In this document: positions 46,756-54,888 of the stretch, one piece after another
How the letters are laid out: the number at the start of each line of letters is the position of its first letter
Numbering within the stretch: position 1 is the stretch's first letter
Source: Microvirga sp. VF16
GTDB taxonomy: Bacteria > Pseudomonadota > Alphaproteobacteria > Rhizobiales > Beijerinckiaceae
Direction of reading: 5' to 3'
DNA length: 64,000 bases
NCBI RefSeq assembly: GCF_016864375.1
Contig: NZ_CP069356.1
Span: forward strand, 124,001 to 188,000
Notes under the pieces: generated by a model
What the model saw: the letters and a program-made list of their open reading frames with translations, nothing else
What the model was told of the DNA's origin: nothing
The model's database searches: none
Program-made: the position numbers and the translations under genes

Positions 46756-47003
46756 TCCAGACGATCCGAGGAGCCGTTGATAGAAAGGCCTGTGAGGCTC
46801 GACCACGGTCGCCAAGGCTCATCTTGTGCTGGTGGATAAGGGATGATGGAGCATCGAGCATGGTCCCAAGAGTACCGGACGACCAGCCGCCCCCCAGATT
46901 TTTCATGCTCCAAGCACACGTTTGTGAAGCACCGAGGCGGGCGGAGCCGGAACAGAGCCTTTGGCATCTGCTTTTCGAAAGCGGACGTGCCCGGAGATTT
47001 CGC

Positions 47004-47903
47004 ATGCCCAGCACCCCACTTTCTGCCGTTTTGCTCCTGATTTTGTCAGCCTCAGCCCTTGCTCAGGCGCAGACCATTAGTCCAGGCTCCGATCAAGCCA
47101 TCGGCCAACGCTTCGAGGTCAAGGCGGATCAGCTCCCAAAACCCTTTGAGGGCCCTATTGTGCGCAATCCTCCCCTGATCCTGGACAGGGAGAATAAGAC
47201 ACCTGTCGTGCCAGAAGCCTTTGAGGTGTCGCTCTTTGCCGACAAACTCGACAATCCGCGTCAGGCCCTCGTGCTCCCCAACGGCGATCTGGCCGTTGTG
47301 AGCCAGGGGTCGGGCACCATTTTCATCCTGCGCGATGCCGACCAGGATGGACGCGCCGAATGGGTTGAGCGCTTCGCGGCCGGCTTCAATAAGCCCAACG
47401 GCATTGCCCATCGGCGCGGTGAGTTGCTGGTGGCCGACCAGGAGGGCATCTGGAGCTTGGCATATCAGGATGGGGCAGTCCGCAGCCAGGGAGCGCAACC
47501 ACGCCGCGCGGCGGATGTCCCGCCGGAGCAGCGTAAGCCTGATCCGGTCATGGACGGTCAGAAGCTTATCACCGCCCGGGGGGTCTTCGGGGTCGTGCAG
47601 GGGCACGCCAACCGCGACCTCGAGATCGGGCCGGATGGCCGGCTTTATGTCGGCGTCGGCTCCGCCGGCAACCTGGGGGTGGAGCCGGAGCCCAAGGCGA
47701 CGATCCAGAGGTTCTCGGCGGAGGGCAAGGAGCAGGCGACGATCGCATCGGAACGGCCTCGCCTCGGTTGGGCGGGAAGCCGTAACCTATGGTGTAGACG
47801 GTTCGTGATCTCAGCCGGATGCGATATTCTCATGAGCAGTCGTTTGGTGGATCGGCTGGTTCAGGAGCTGTGCGATGCCAACGCTGACAGTAAGCTGGGA
47901 TGA
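47004..47903 (+). pseudogene. PQQ-type sugar dehydrogenase (sorbosone dehydrogenase-like), 3' truncated
   Basis: Starts MPSTPLSAVLLLILSASALAQ, a signal peptide. It then shows the beta-propeller start of soluble PQQ sugar/sorbosone dehydrogenases: FEVSLFADKLDNPRQALVLPNGD, FILRDADQDGRAEW, FNKPNGIAHRRGELLVADQ and ARGVFGVVQGHANRDLEIGPDGRLYVGVGS. Homology stops near 47750; the last 50 residues are unrelated. The catalytic C-terminal blades are missing. The break is where the serine-recombinase region begins. Confidence 0.8.
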
Positions 47904-48084
47904 GAACGGGCCTGTCCTGCACACGGCTGAGGTGGAGAATCCTGTGTCGGATCGGTGCTGGAGCGCTCCGATCGGGCAGTTGACAGAGGATGAGAGACAG
48001 GAGTTGCTGTCGGCGGTCCAGGCTTTAGCGCAGCTCATCACTGATCTGGCCACGGAGGACACCTTCTTCAGCAATCCCCGTTAG
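47875..48084 (+). CDS. Small protein at the recombinase 3' border
   Basis: 69 residues from MPTLTVSWDENGPVLHTAEV, with AGGAGCTG before the ATG. The second half is a predicted amphipathic helix (LTEDERQELLSAVQALAQLITDLATED). It overlaps the end of the opposite-strand recombinase by 60 bp. No family recognised; it could be an element accessory gene. Confidence 0.45.
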   Translation: MPTLTVSWDENGPVLHTAEVENPVSDRCWSAPIGQLTEDERQELLSAVQALAQLITDLATEDTFFSNPR

Positions 48085-49713
48085 CGCACGAAGCGACATG
48101 GGAGGAGTGGCTAGATAGTCTGTACGCAACCGACAAAACGGCTCGCGTTCACCGTTGGGGCCGGTTGGGAAGGCGTAGCGGATCTCCACCTCACCGTCAG
48201 TGACAACAACGCGATCAACGAGCAGCTCGAGAAGAGCCCGCTTGCGGTCGAAGTCGGCACTGGCCAATCCATCGCGAACGCGTCGGCAGAACTCTTCAGC
48301 ATTATCCGCCAAGCGCGCCGTCTCATGCCGATCGCGTGCGTCAGCAAGGAGTTCCTGTTCTTGCCTCTCCAAAGCCCCCAAGCGGCCCTCGGTTTCCCGG
48401 CGCCGCCGCTCAAACTCGGCTAAGGGCACGACCCCGCCTAAGTAAGCCTCGGTCAGTCGTTCGATCTGCTGGGTCAGGCTCATCCGGCCGCGCCGCAGGT
48501 TCTCCCGCCGGGCCTGCCATTCCTGCGGCAGCCAATGACCGCTGCGGGCTCGCTCCATGGCTTGCGCGATAACCTCTGGATGCTGCAGCACCTCACAAAG
48601 ATCCTGCCAGACCAGCTCCTCCAGAGGCCTGGCCGGAATATAGCGCGCCGGGCAACGCTCACCAGGAACGAGCAGGCGCAGTTGGGTCTTCGTGCGGCAC
48701 AGATAGTAATCATAAGCTGGCGGCAGCCGGCGGCCGGTGCAGGCACGCCGACAGCATCCGCAGCTGACAAGCCCGCGCAGAAGATACTGATGCACCCGGT
48801 TGTTACGTGGGGCCATCCGGCGATTATACACCAGCCGTGCGGCGGCCGCGTCAAACTGCTCCCGGCTGATGATGGCCGGAACAGAGGCCACCGCGATCCA
48901 CTCCGCCACATCGGTAGGCCGGCGCGTTCCTTTTGAGTGGCCGACCGGGCGCAGCGCCGAGTATCGCGTTTGCGGAGGGCTGGTTCGCATGCGGTTGGCA
49001 AAGATCTGACCCGCATAGGCCGGATTGGTGAGCAAGCACCGCAAGGCCGAGGGGCTCCAAGTCATGCATCCCGTGGGCGAGGCAATGCCAAGTCGGGCCA
49101 GGCGCTGGATCAACGCGATCATGGTCGCGCCTTCGATGTACCAGGCGAAAAGATCGCGCACGACGGCGGCTTCGGCTTCGTCAATGCGCACGCCAGCCGG
49201 GTCTCGCGGGCGGTCGGGATCAAGACGGTAGCCGTAAGGTGGACGCGTCCACGGCAACAGCGTTCCCGCCTTGAGCCGCCGCAGCCGGCCGCGACGCATG
49301 CGCTCGGTAATCAGGGTTCGCTCGTACTCGGCCACCGCGCCGCGGATCTGGAGGAGCAATTGATCATGCGGATCCTGGCTCATGGGCCGGTCAAGGAACT
49401 CGACCGTGGCACCATGCTTCTGAAGCTCCTCCACCAGCAGAACCTGATGAACGTAGTTGCGAGCCAGGCGGTCCGGGCTTGTGATCAGGATGCGGTCGAG
49501 GCGGGCGCTTGCGACAGCATCGCGCAACCTATCGAGCCCAGGGCGTTGCAGGCTGGAGCCACTGTAGCCATCGTCGCGAAAGATGTACTCGGGGGCCAGA
49601 TCTGTCCCTTGTGCGAGAGCGTAGGCTCGCAACCGTTCGATCTGCTGTTCAGTCGACTGACTTTGAACCTGGCGCTGGGTGGAGGCGCGGCCATAAGCGG
49701 CGAGGATTAGCAT
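48025..49713 (-). CDS. Large serine recombinase
   Basis: About 562 residues from MLILAAYGRASTQRQ, with AGGAGAGCC before the ATG. The N-terminal resolvase domain has the catalytic Ser in GRAST (about 11), DDGYSGSSLQRPGLDRL and SPDRLARNYVHQ. A recombinase domain (YGYRLDPDRPRDPAGVRIDEAE, PTGCMTWSPSALRCLLTNPAYAG) and a Cys zinc ribbon (VSCGCCRRACTGRR...YLCRTK) follow, then a coiled coil (about 420-480). This is the layout of phage/ICE-type integrases that act on att sites. It may also be part of a small IS607-like or decayed genomic island. Confidence 0.93.
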   Translation of the reverse strand: MLILAAYGRASTQRQVQSQSTEQQIERLRAYALAQGTDLAPEYIFRDDGYSGSSLQRPGLDRLRDAVASARLDRILITSPDRLARNYVHQVLLVEELQKHGATVEFLDRPMSQDPHDQLLLQIRGAVAEYERTLITERMRRGRLRRLKAGTLLPWTRPPYGYRLDPDRPRDPAGVRIDEAEAAVVRDLFAWYIEGATMIALIQRLARLGIASPTGCMTWSPSALRCLLTNPAYAGQIFANRMRTSPPQTRYSALRPVGHSKGTRRPTDVAEWIAVASVPAIISREQFDAAAARLVYNRRMAPRNNRVHQYLLRGLVSCGCCRRACTGRRLPPAYDYYLCRTKTQLRLLVPGERCPARYIPARPLEELVWQDLCEVLQHPEVIAQAMERARSGHWLPQEWQARRENLRRGRMSLTQQIERLTEAYLGGVVPLAEFERRRRETEGRLGALERQEQELLADARDRHETARLADNAEEFCRRVRDGLASADFDRKRALLELLVDRVVVTDGEVEIRYAFPTGPNGEREPFCRLRTDYLATPPMSLRALTGIAEEGVLRGQISDELR

Positions 49714-49873
49714 GGGGGCTCTCCTGTAGGGTCGCCTCGCCCCCGCCGCCGTCCGGGTCGGGTTCGGCCGGGCGTGCCGTTTCCAGGAGCAGCTGGAACG
49801 CACGGTCCCAACGCCGCTGCGCATCCGGGTGGTGGGCCCAGTGCCGTACGATCCTCCACGGTGGCTGGCGCAT
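49649..49873 (-). CDS. Small protein upstream of the serine recombinase
   Basis: About 74 residues from MRQPPWRIVRHWAHHPDAQR, with GGGAGCAG eight bases before the ATG. The first 35 residues look like a helical, Trp/His-rich small domain; the rest overlaps the recombinase start in another frame. The overlap suggests coupling to the recombinase. Function unknown. Confidence 0.45.
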   Translation of the reverse strand: MRQPPWRIVRHWAHHPDAQRRWDRAFQLLLETARPAEPDPDGGGGEATLQESPHANPRRLWPRLHPAPGSKSVD

Positions 49874-50044
49874 GATCTGCTCCCTGGGGGCGGGATGCCT
49901 CGGGAGCAGAACCCTGTTGGGCCGCACGTCGGCGGCAGGGGCTAAACGGAACCCGGCTCCATGTCAGAACCAAACGGCCAAGCCGGACGTAGCAGAATTT
50001 GTCGTTTGTGAATCTACCATCTACAGGGTGTTCGCAGGCGGAAG

Positions 50045-50098
50045 GCACTCTGACTTTTTGTCAGAGGGTTTTCCGTTCGAGTCCCGGCGCGCTCACCA
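50045..50098 (+). pseudogene. tRNA-Lys 3' remnant
   Basis: The anticodon arm TCTGA-CTTTTTG-TCAGA and the end TTCGAGTCCCGGCGCGCTCACCA (split as T-loop plus acceptor end with CCA) match a rhizobial tRNA-Lys(UUU). The anticodon loop is altered (CTTTTTG for CTTTTAA), the T stem does not pair, and the 5' acceptor and D arm are absent. tRNA 3' ends are common attachment sites, and this one lies just beyond the recombinase. Confidence 0.65.
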
Positions 50099-50189
50099 CC
50101 CTAAATCCTTAAGCAGCACTGAGGCGATGCCATGCAACTCTCATGGAGCGGTAGAGGTTGACGGAGCTGAAACCTGACAGGAGAGCGTC

Positions 50190-51977
50190 ATGGCCGAAAC
50201 CGTCTCGGACTTCATTTGGCAGCGTTTACAGGCCTGGGGCGTACACCGGGTCTATGGCTACCCGGGCGACGGGATCGGCGGGCTGATCAGCGCTCTTGCA
50301 AGGCTGGACGGTGCCATCGATTTCGTTCAAGCTCGCCATGAGGAGATGGCAGGCCTGATGGCTTGCGGCCACGCGAAGTTCACAGGCGAAGTCGGCGTCT
50401 GTATCGCAACCTCCGGACCCGGTGCGATCCACCTCCTGAACGGCCTCTACGATGCGAAGCTTGATCACCAGCCGGTGCTGGCCCTTGTCGGGCAGCAGGC
50501 CCGCACGGCGATCGGCTCTCATTACCAGCAGGATCTCGACCTGCAGTCGCTCTTCAAGGATGTGGCTGGCGCCTATGTGGAGACAGCATCAACATCGGCT
50601 CAGGTGCGGCATCTGATCGATCGCGCCTATCGCATCGCCAAGGGCGAGCGCCGGGTCACCTGCCTCATTCTCCCCAATGACCTCCAACTTGCCTCGATGG
50701 TGCAGCCCACCCACGAGCATGCCATGACCCATTCAGGCGTGGGCATCGAGCTGTCGCCCGTCGTTCCCGATGCCGCGGCTTTGGCGCCGGCGGCGGAGGT
50801 GCTCAATGCCGGTGAGCGGGTGGCGATTCTGGTCGGGGCGGGCGCGCTCGCGGCAACGGACGAGGTCGTGGCCGTCGCGGAGCGGCTTGGGGCTGGGGTT
50901 GCCAAGGCACTGCTCGGCAAAGCGGCGGTTCCTGATGATGTGCCCTTCTGCACCGGATCGATCGGTCTTTTGGGAACGAAGGCCAGTTGGGATCTGATGC
51001 AGGATTGCGACACTCTTCTCATGGTGGGGTCGAGCTTCCCCTACACGGAATTCCTGCCGAAGAAGGGAAAAGCTCGCGGAGTCCAGATCGACAGGGATGC
51101 CGGCATGCTGGGATTAAGATACCCGATGGAGGTCAATCTCCTGGGTGACGCCGCCGCAACGCTGACTGCACTCCTTCCCATGCTGAACGAGAAGCAGGAT
51201 CGGTCCTGGCGGGAGACGGTCGAGGCCAGCGTAGCCTCGTTGCAGGCAGAGATTCGTGGAATGGCTTTAGCCCCGGCTGATCCGATCAACCCGCAACGCG
51301 TTGCATGGGAGTTGTCGCAGCGCCTGCCGGACCGCTGTATAGTGACTGCGGACAGCGGCACTACAACAGTGTGGTATGCGCGCAATCTCCATTTCCGGCG
51401 TGGGATGATGGGCTCGGTTTCAGGCACCCTTGCGACCATGGGCTGCGCTGTACCGTACGCCGTTGCAGCCAAGTTCTCTCATCCCGATCGTCCGGTGATC
51501 GCACTCGTCGGTGATGGTGCGATGCAGATGAACGGCCTGACGGAACTCATCACGATCTCGAAGTACTGGACACGATGGGCTGATCCTCGCTTGGTGGTCA
51601 TGGTGCTGAACAATCGCGACCTTGCTTATGTGACATGGGAGGAACGCGTCCAGACCGGCGACCCGAAATGGGAGCCCTCACAGCAGCTTCCTGACGTGCC
51701 GTATGCCGAGTTCGCCCGATCAATCGGGCTTGGAGCGCTCCGGATCGAGAATCCGGAGCAAGTCGGCCCCGCATGGGAGGCGGCCCTTTCAGCCGACAGG
51801 CCCTTCGTGCTCGACATGGTGACGGATCCCAACGTGCCGCCGCTACCGCCGCACATCACGTTGAAGCAGGCGCGCCATTTCATGGAGGCTCTTGCCAAAG
51901 AGGACCCGGAGAGCGGAAGCGTGATCCTCGATACGGCACGAAGCCTCGTCGGATCGATCCTGCCATCGAAGGAGTAA
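50190..51977 (+). CDS. Thiamine-diphosphate enzyme, pyruvate oxidase/dehydrogenase (quinone)-like
   Basis: 595 residues, POX/AHAS family. The Pyr domain has YGYPGDGIGGL and the cofactor-activating Glu in QARHEEMAG (about 50). The middle domain has a VGAGALAATDEVV-type FAD/nucleotide region. The C-terminal PP domain has the ThDP motif GDGAMQMNGLTELIT...NN (about 440-472). It probably decarboxylates pyruvate to acetate, or to acetyl-P, or acts as an acetolactate-type synthase. Context with SDR and stress-type sugar enzymes favours the PoxB-like role. Confidence 0.88.
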   Translation: MAETVSDFIWQRLQAWGVHRVYGYPGDGIGGLISALARLDGAIDFVQARHEEMAGLMACGHAKFTGEVGVCIATSGPGAIHLLNGLYDAKLDHQPVLALVGQQARTAIGSHYQQDLDLQSLFKDVAGAYVETASTSAQVRHLIDRAYRIAKGERRVTCLILPNDLQLASMVQPTHEHAMTHSGVGIELSPVVPDAAALAPAAEVLNAGERVAILVGAGALAATDEVVAVAERLGAGVAKALLGKAAVPDDVPFCTGSIGLLGTKASWDLMQDCDTLLMVGSSFPYTEFLPKKGKARGVQIDRDAGMLGLRYPMEVNLLGDAAATLTALLPMLNEKQDRSWRETVEASVASLQAEIRGMALAPADPINPQRVAWELSQRLPDRCIVTADSGTTTVWYARNLHFRRGMMGSVSGTLATMGCAVPYAVAAKFSHPDRPVIALVGDGAMQMNGLTELITISKYWTRWADPRLVVMVLNNRDLAYVTWEERVQTGDPKWEPSQQLPDVPYAEFARSIGLGALRIENPEQVGPAWEAALSADRPFVLDMVTDPNVPPLPPHITLKQARHFMEALAKEDPESGSVILDTARSLVGSILPSKE

Positions 51978-51983
51978 GGGACA

Positions 51984-52088
51984 ATGGACCTTCAGCCCTT
52001 TGAGCCAGAAGCGTGTCGATGGAACCTGCCAAACGGTCGCTTCTTATCACTCTGGATGCGTCTTCTCGAGAGCAAAGGCCGACAGTGA
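51984..52088 (+). CDS. Possible short leader ORF coupled to the SDR gene
   Basis: 34 codons from MDLQPFEPEACRWNLPNG, with AAGGAG seven to twelve bases upstream. Its TGA overlaps the GTG at 52085 (GTGA), a likely start for the SDR. No homology recognised; may be a chance frame. Confidence 0.3.
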   Translation: MDLQPFEPEACRWNLPNGRFLSLWMRLLESKGRQ

Positions 52089-53206
52089 CTAACAACGCTC
52101 GCAATAGGCGTCGGGCCAATCCAAGAGAACACGGGACCGGAGACAAGTCCAATCGGAACGAGCCGGTTGTCGTAATAACCGGAGCATCCGCAGGGGTCGG
52201 CCGTGCGGTGGCCATTGCGTTCGGGCGGGAAGGCTGGCGGGTTGCTCTGATCGCCCGTGGACATGAACGCCTTGCGAGTGCAGCCCACGAAGTCGAGCAG
52301 GCAGGCGGTCAAACGCTGGTTCTCGCCGCTGACGTGGCGGATGCAGGCGCAATCGACGAGGCAGCGGCTCAAGTGGTCTCCACCTGGGGACATATCGACA
52401 TCTGGATCAATAACGCCATGGCGTCGGTCTTCGGTCCTGCGACAGCTCTCAGCTCCGATGAGATCCGCCGGGTAACGGAGGTCACATATCTAGGACAGGT
52501 CCATGGTACCCTGGCGGCCCTCCATCACATGCGCACGAGGAATTCAGGCACGATCGTTCAGATTGGGTCGACCCTCAGTTATCGCTCGATCCCGTTGCAG
52601 TCGGCCTATTGCGCAGCGAAATTCGCCGTGCGGGGCTTTACCGATTCCCTCCGGAGTGAGTTGCAGCACGACGGCAGTGGGATTCGCCTCACGATGGTGC
52701 AGCTTCCCGCCGTTAATACCCCGCAGTTCGAATGGGCACGCAGTCACTTGCCACGGGGGCTGCAGCCTGTGCCACCGATCTATGAGCCGGAAGCCGTGGC
52801 TGAGGCAATCATGCGGGCCGCATTGGAGGCCCCGCGCGAGATGTGGATCGGCAGCCCCACGATCCAGGCAATTCTGGGAACCATGGTGGCCCCCGGTCTC
52901 CTCGACCGCTTGATGGCACGCCGAGCCTGGGAAGGGCAGATGGCGGACGAGCCAGCAACGCCTCGCGACGATAACCTGTTCGATGTGCCTCCCGGCGATC
53001 CTGGAGCGCGTGGACGCTTCGGCTCGCGCTCCCGTCAGCAGGTGCTTTCGGTCTCAGGCACAACAGCGCGCGGCATCCTCGCGGCTGTTGCACTTGGCGG
53101 CATTGCCGGTGCCATCACGGCGGCGTGGTATTGGGGCAAGAGAACTCCTCCGACACGCTCGCGTCGTCTGCCGGAGCGGGAGCACGCCGCTCGCATGATC
53201 GGCTAG
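52085..53206 (+). CDS. SDR oxidoreductase with C-terminal membrane segment
   Basis: About 373 residues if started at GTG 52085; GTG 52013 or ATG 52019 would add up to 24. The Rossmann start is VVITGASAGVGRAVAIAFGREG, then INNAMAS, the active-site IGSTLSYRSIPLQSAYCAAKFAVRGF (split as Ser, Tyr, Lys) and LRSELQHDG. A tail of about 100 residues ends with a hydrophobic helix (GILAAVALGGIAGAITAAWYWG), so the enzyme is probably anchored in the inner membrane. It shares the operon with the pyruvate-oxidase-like gene. Substrate unknown. Confidence 0.88.
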   Translation: MTNNARNRRRANPREHGTGDKSNRNEPVVVITGASAGVGRAVAIAFGREGWRVALIARGHERLASAAHEVEQAGGQTLVLAADVADAGAIDEAAAQVVSTWGHIDIWINNAMASVFGPATALSSDEIRRVTEVTYLGQVHGTLAALHHMRTRNSGTIVQIGSTLSYRSIPLQSAYCAAKFAVRGFTDSLRSELQHDGSGIRLTMVQLPAVNTPQFEWARSHLPRGLQPVPPIYEPEAVAEAIMRAALEAPREMWIGSPTIQAILGTMVAPGLLDRLMARRAWEGQMADEPATPRDDNLFDVPPGDPGARGRFGSRSRQQVLSVSGTTARGILAAVALGGIAGAITAAWYWGKRTPPTRSRRLPEREHAARMIG

Positions 53207-53217
53207 GTGGGTTCAAG

Positions 53218-54858
53218 ATGCTCGATCTCTGGTACAAGAACGCCGTCATCTACTGCGTCGATGTCGAAACCTTCATGGATTCGAATGGAGATGGTATCGG
53301 CGACTTCGGCGGTCTTGCGGATCGGCTCGATCATGTCGAGGCTCTCGGGGCCACCTGCATCTGGCTGCTGCCATTCTATCCGACCCCGAATCGGGACAAT
53401 GGCTACGACGTCACAGACTTCTACGCCGTCGATCCGCGGCTCGGGACCCTTGGCGACTTTGTCGCCTTCACGCATGCAGCCCACGACAGAGGTCTGCGGG
53501 TCATCATCGATCTTGTGGCGAACCATACCTCCATCGATCATCCTTGGTTTCAGGAGGCGCGGCGAGATCCGAACTCGCGCTACCGCGAGTGGTACGTCTG
53601 GTCGAAGGAGAAGCCTGAGAACATCCACGAGGGCGTTGTCTTTCCCGGCGTGCAGGACACGACTTGGACCTACGACGAGGTTGCGCAGGCTTGGTACATG
53701 CACCGCTTCTATAAGCACCAAGCCGACCTCAACATCGCGAACCCGGAGGTGCGTGAGGAACTCGAGAAGGTGATGGGCTTCTGGCTACAGCTCGGTGTAT
53801 CCGGGTTCCGGCTCGATGCGGCTCCCTTCCTGATCGAGTACCGTGGTCTCCCAGCCGGGGAGCAGCCGAAAGATGACCCTCACCAGTATCTCAATGAACT
53901 GCGGGGTTTCGTGTCGTGGCGCCGCGCCGAGGGTATGCTGCTGGCTGAGGCCAACATTACTATGGATCAAGTGGACGAGTATTTCGGTCCCTCGGGCGAT
54001 CGGCTCCACATGATCTTCCACTTCATGTTAAACCAGCACCTGTTTCTGGGGCTGACCCGCAAAGATGCCGAGCCGATCCGTCGTGTCATGGCACAGACCC
54101 CTGCGATTCCTCCGAAGAGCCAATGGGCGAGCTTCCTGCGCAATCATGATGAAATTGATCTCGGACGGCTGTCGGATGCAGAGCGCAGCGAGGTTTTCGC
54201 GGCCTTCGGCCCGGCTCCTGAGATGCAGGCCTATGAGCGCGGCATTCGGCGACGTCTGGCGCCCATGCTCAGCGGCGACGGGCAGCGGCTCAAACAGGCA
54301 TTCAGCCTCATGTTCGCCCTACCAGGAACGCCTGTGCTCTGGTACGGCGACGAGATCGGCATGGGAGATGACCTCTCTCTGCCAGAGCGCAACTCGATTA
54401 GAACCCCAATGCAATGGGCCGACGAGCCCAATGCAGGATTCTCGACAGCACCGGCCAAGCAACTCGTGCGGCCTGTTATCTCGGATGGAGCCTTCGACTA
54501 CCGTTGCATAAACGTTGCGGCTCAACACGATCTTGATGGCTCTCTGATGAGCGTTCTGCAACGGCTCATCCGCACGCGGCGCGCGTGCCCCGAGATCGGC
54601 TGGGGCAAGTGCCAGGTCCTTGAGACAGCAGAAACCAGCGTTCTTGCCCTACGTTACGACTGGCAGGGAGAGACTGTCCTGACCTTCCATAATCTTGGCG
54701 ATCACGCGGTTGAAGTAGAGTTCCCGCTCGACGATGTCAGCCGGTTGCGGCCTCTCTTCTGCGACCAGGATGATCGGACTATGCGCGACGCTTCCGAGGC
54801 GATTCCCCTGAGTGCCTATGGCTACCGTTGGTTTCGTGCGCAGGGTGAGCGGCGGTAG
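53218..54858 (+). CDS. GH13 family enzyme, trehalose synthase-like
   Basis: 546 residues from MLDLWYKNAVIYCVDVETFMD. The (beta/alpha)8 barrel motifs are DLVANHTS, GFRLDAAPF (nucleophile Asp, about 203), LLAEANI (acid/base Glu, about 243) and FLRNHDEIDL (about 308). The opening KNAVIYCVDVETFMDSNGDG resembles trehalose synthases, which isomerise maltose to trehalose. ALPGTPVLWYGDEIGMGDDL is typical. No C-terminal maltokinase. It follows the SDR by 11 bp and converges on the alpha-glucosidase gene. Confidence 0.9.
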   Translation: MLDLWYKNAVIYCVDVETFMDSNGDGIGDFGGLADRLDHVEALGATCIWLLPFYPTPNRDNGYDVTDFYAVDPRLGTLGDFVAFTHAAHDRGLRVIIDLVANHTSIDHPWFQEARRDPNSRYREWYVWSKEKPENIHEGVVFPGVQDTTWTYDEVAQAWYMHRFYKHQADLNIANPEVREELEKVMGFWLQLGVSGFRLDAAPFLIEYRGLPAGEQPKDDPHQYLNELRGFVSWRRAEGMLLAEANITMDQVDEYFGPSGDRLHMIFHFMLNQHLFLGLTRKDAEPIRRVMAQTPAIPPKSQWASFLRNHDEIDLGRLSDAERSEVFAAFGPAPEMQAYERGIRRRLAPMLSGDGQRLKQAFSLMFALPGTPVLWYGDEIGMGDDLSLPERNSIRTPMQWADEPNAGFSTAPAKQLVRPVISDGAFDYRCINVAAQHDLDGSLMSVLQRLIRTRRACPEIGWGKCQVLETAETSVLALRYDWQGETVLTFHNLGDHAVEVEFPLDDVSRLRPLFCDQDDRTMRDASEAIPLSAYGYRWFRAQGERR

Positions 54859-54888
54859 ATTCTGGGTAACAGCCCTTTCTCCTGAAGG

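Noticed and set aside
50045..50098. Functional tRNA-Lys gene
   Set aside because: No 5' acceptor strand or D arm is present, the T stem is unpaired and the anticodon loop is abnormal.
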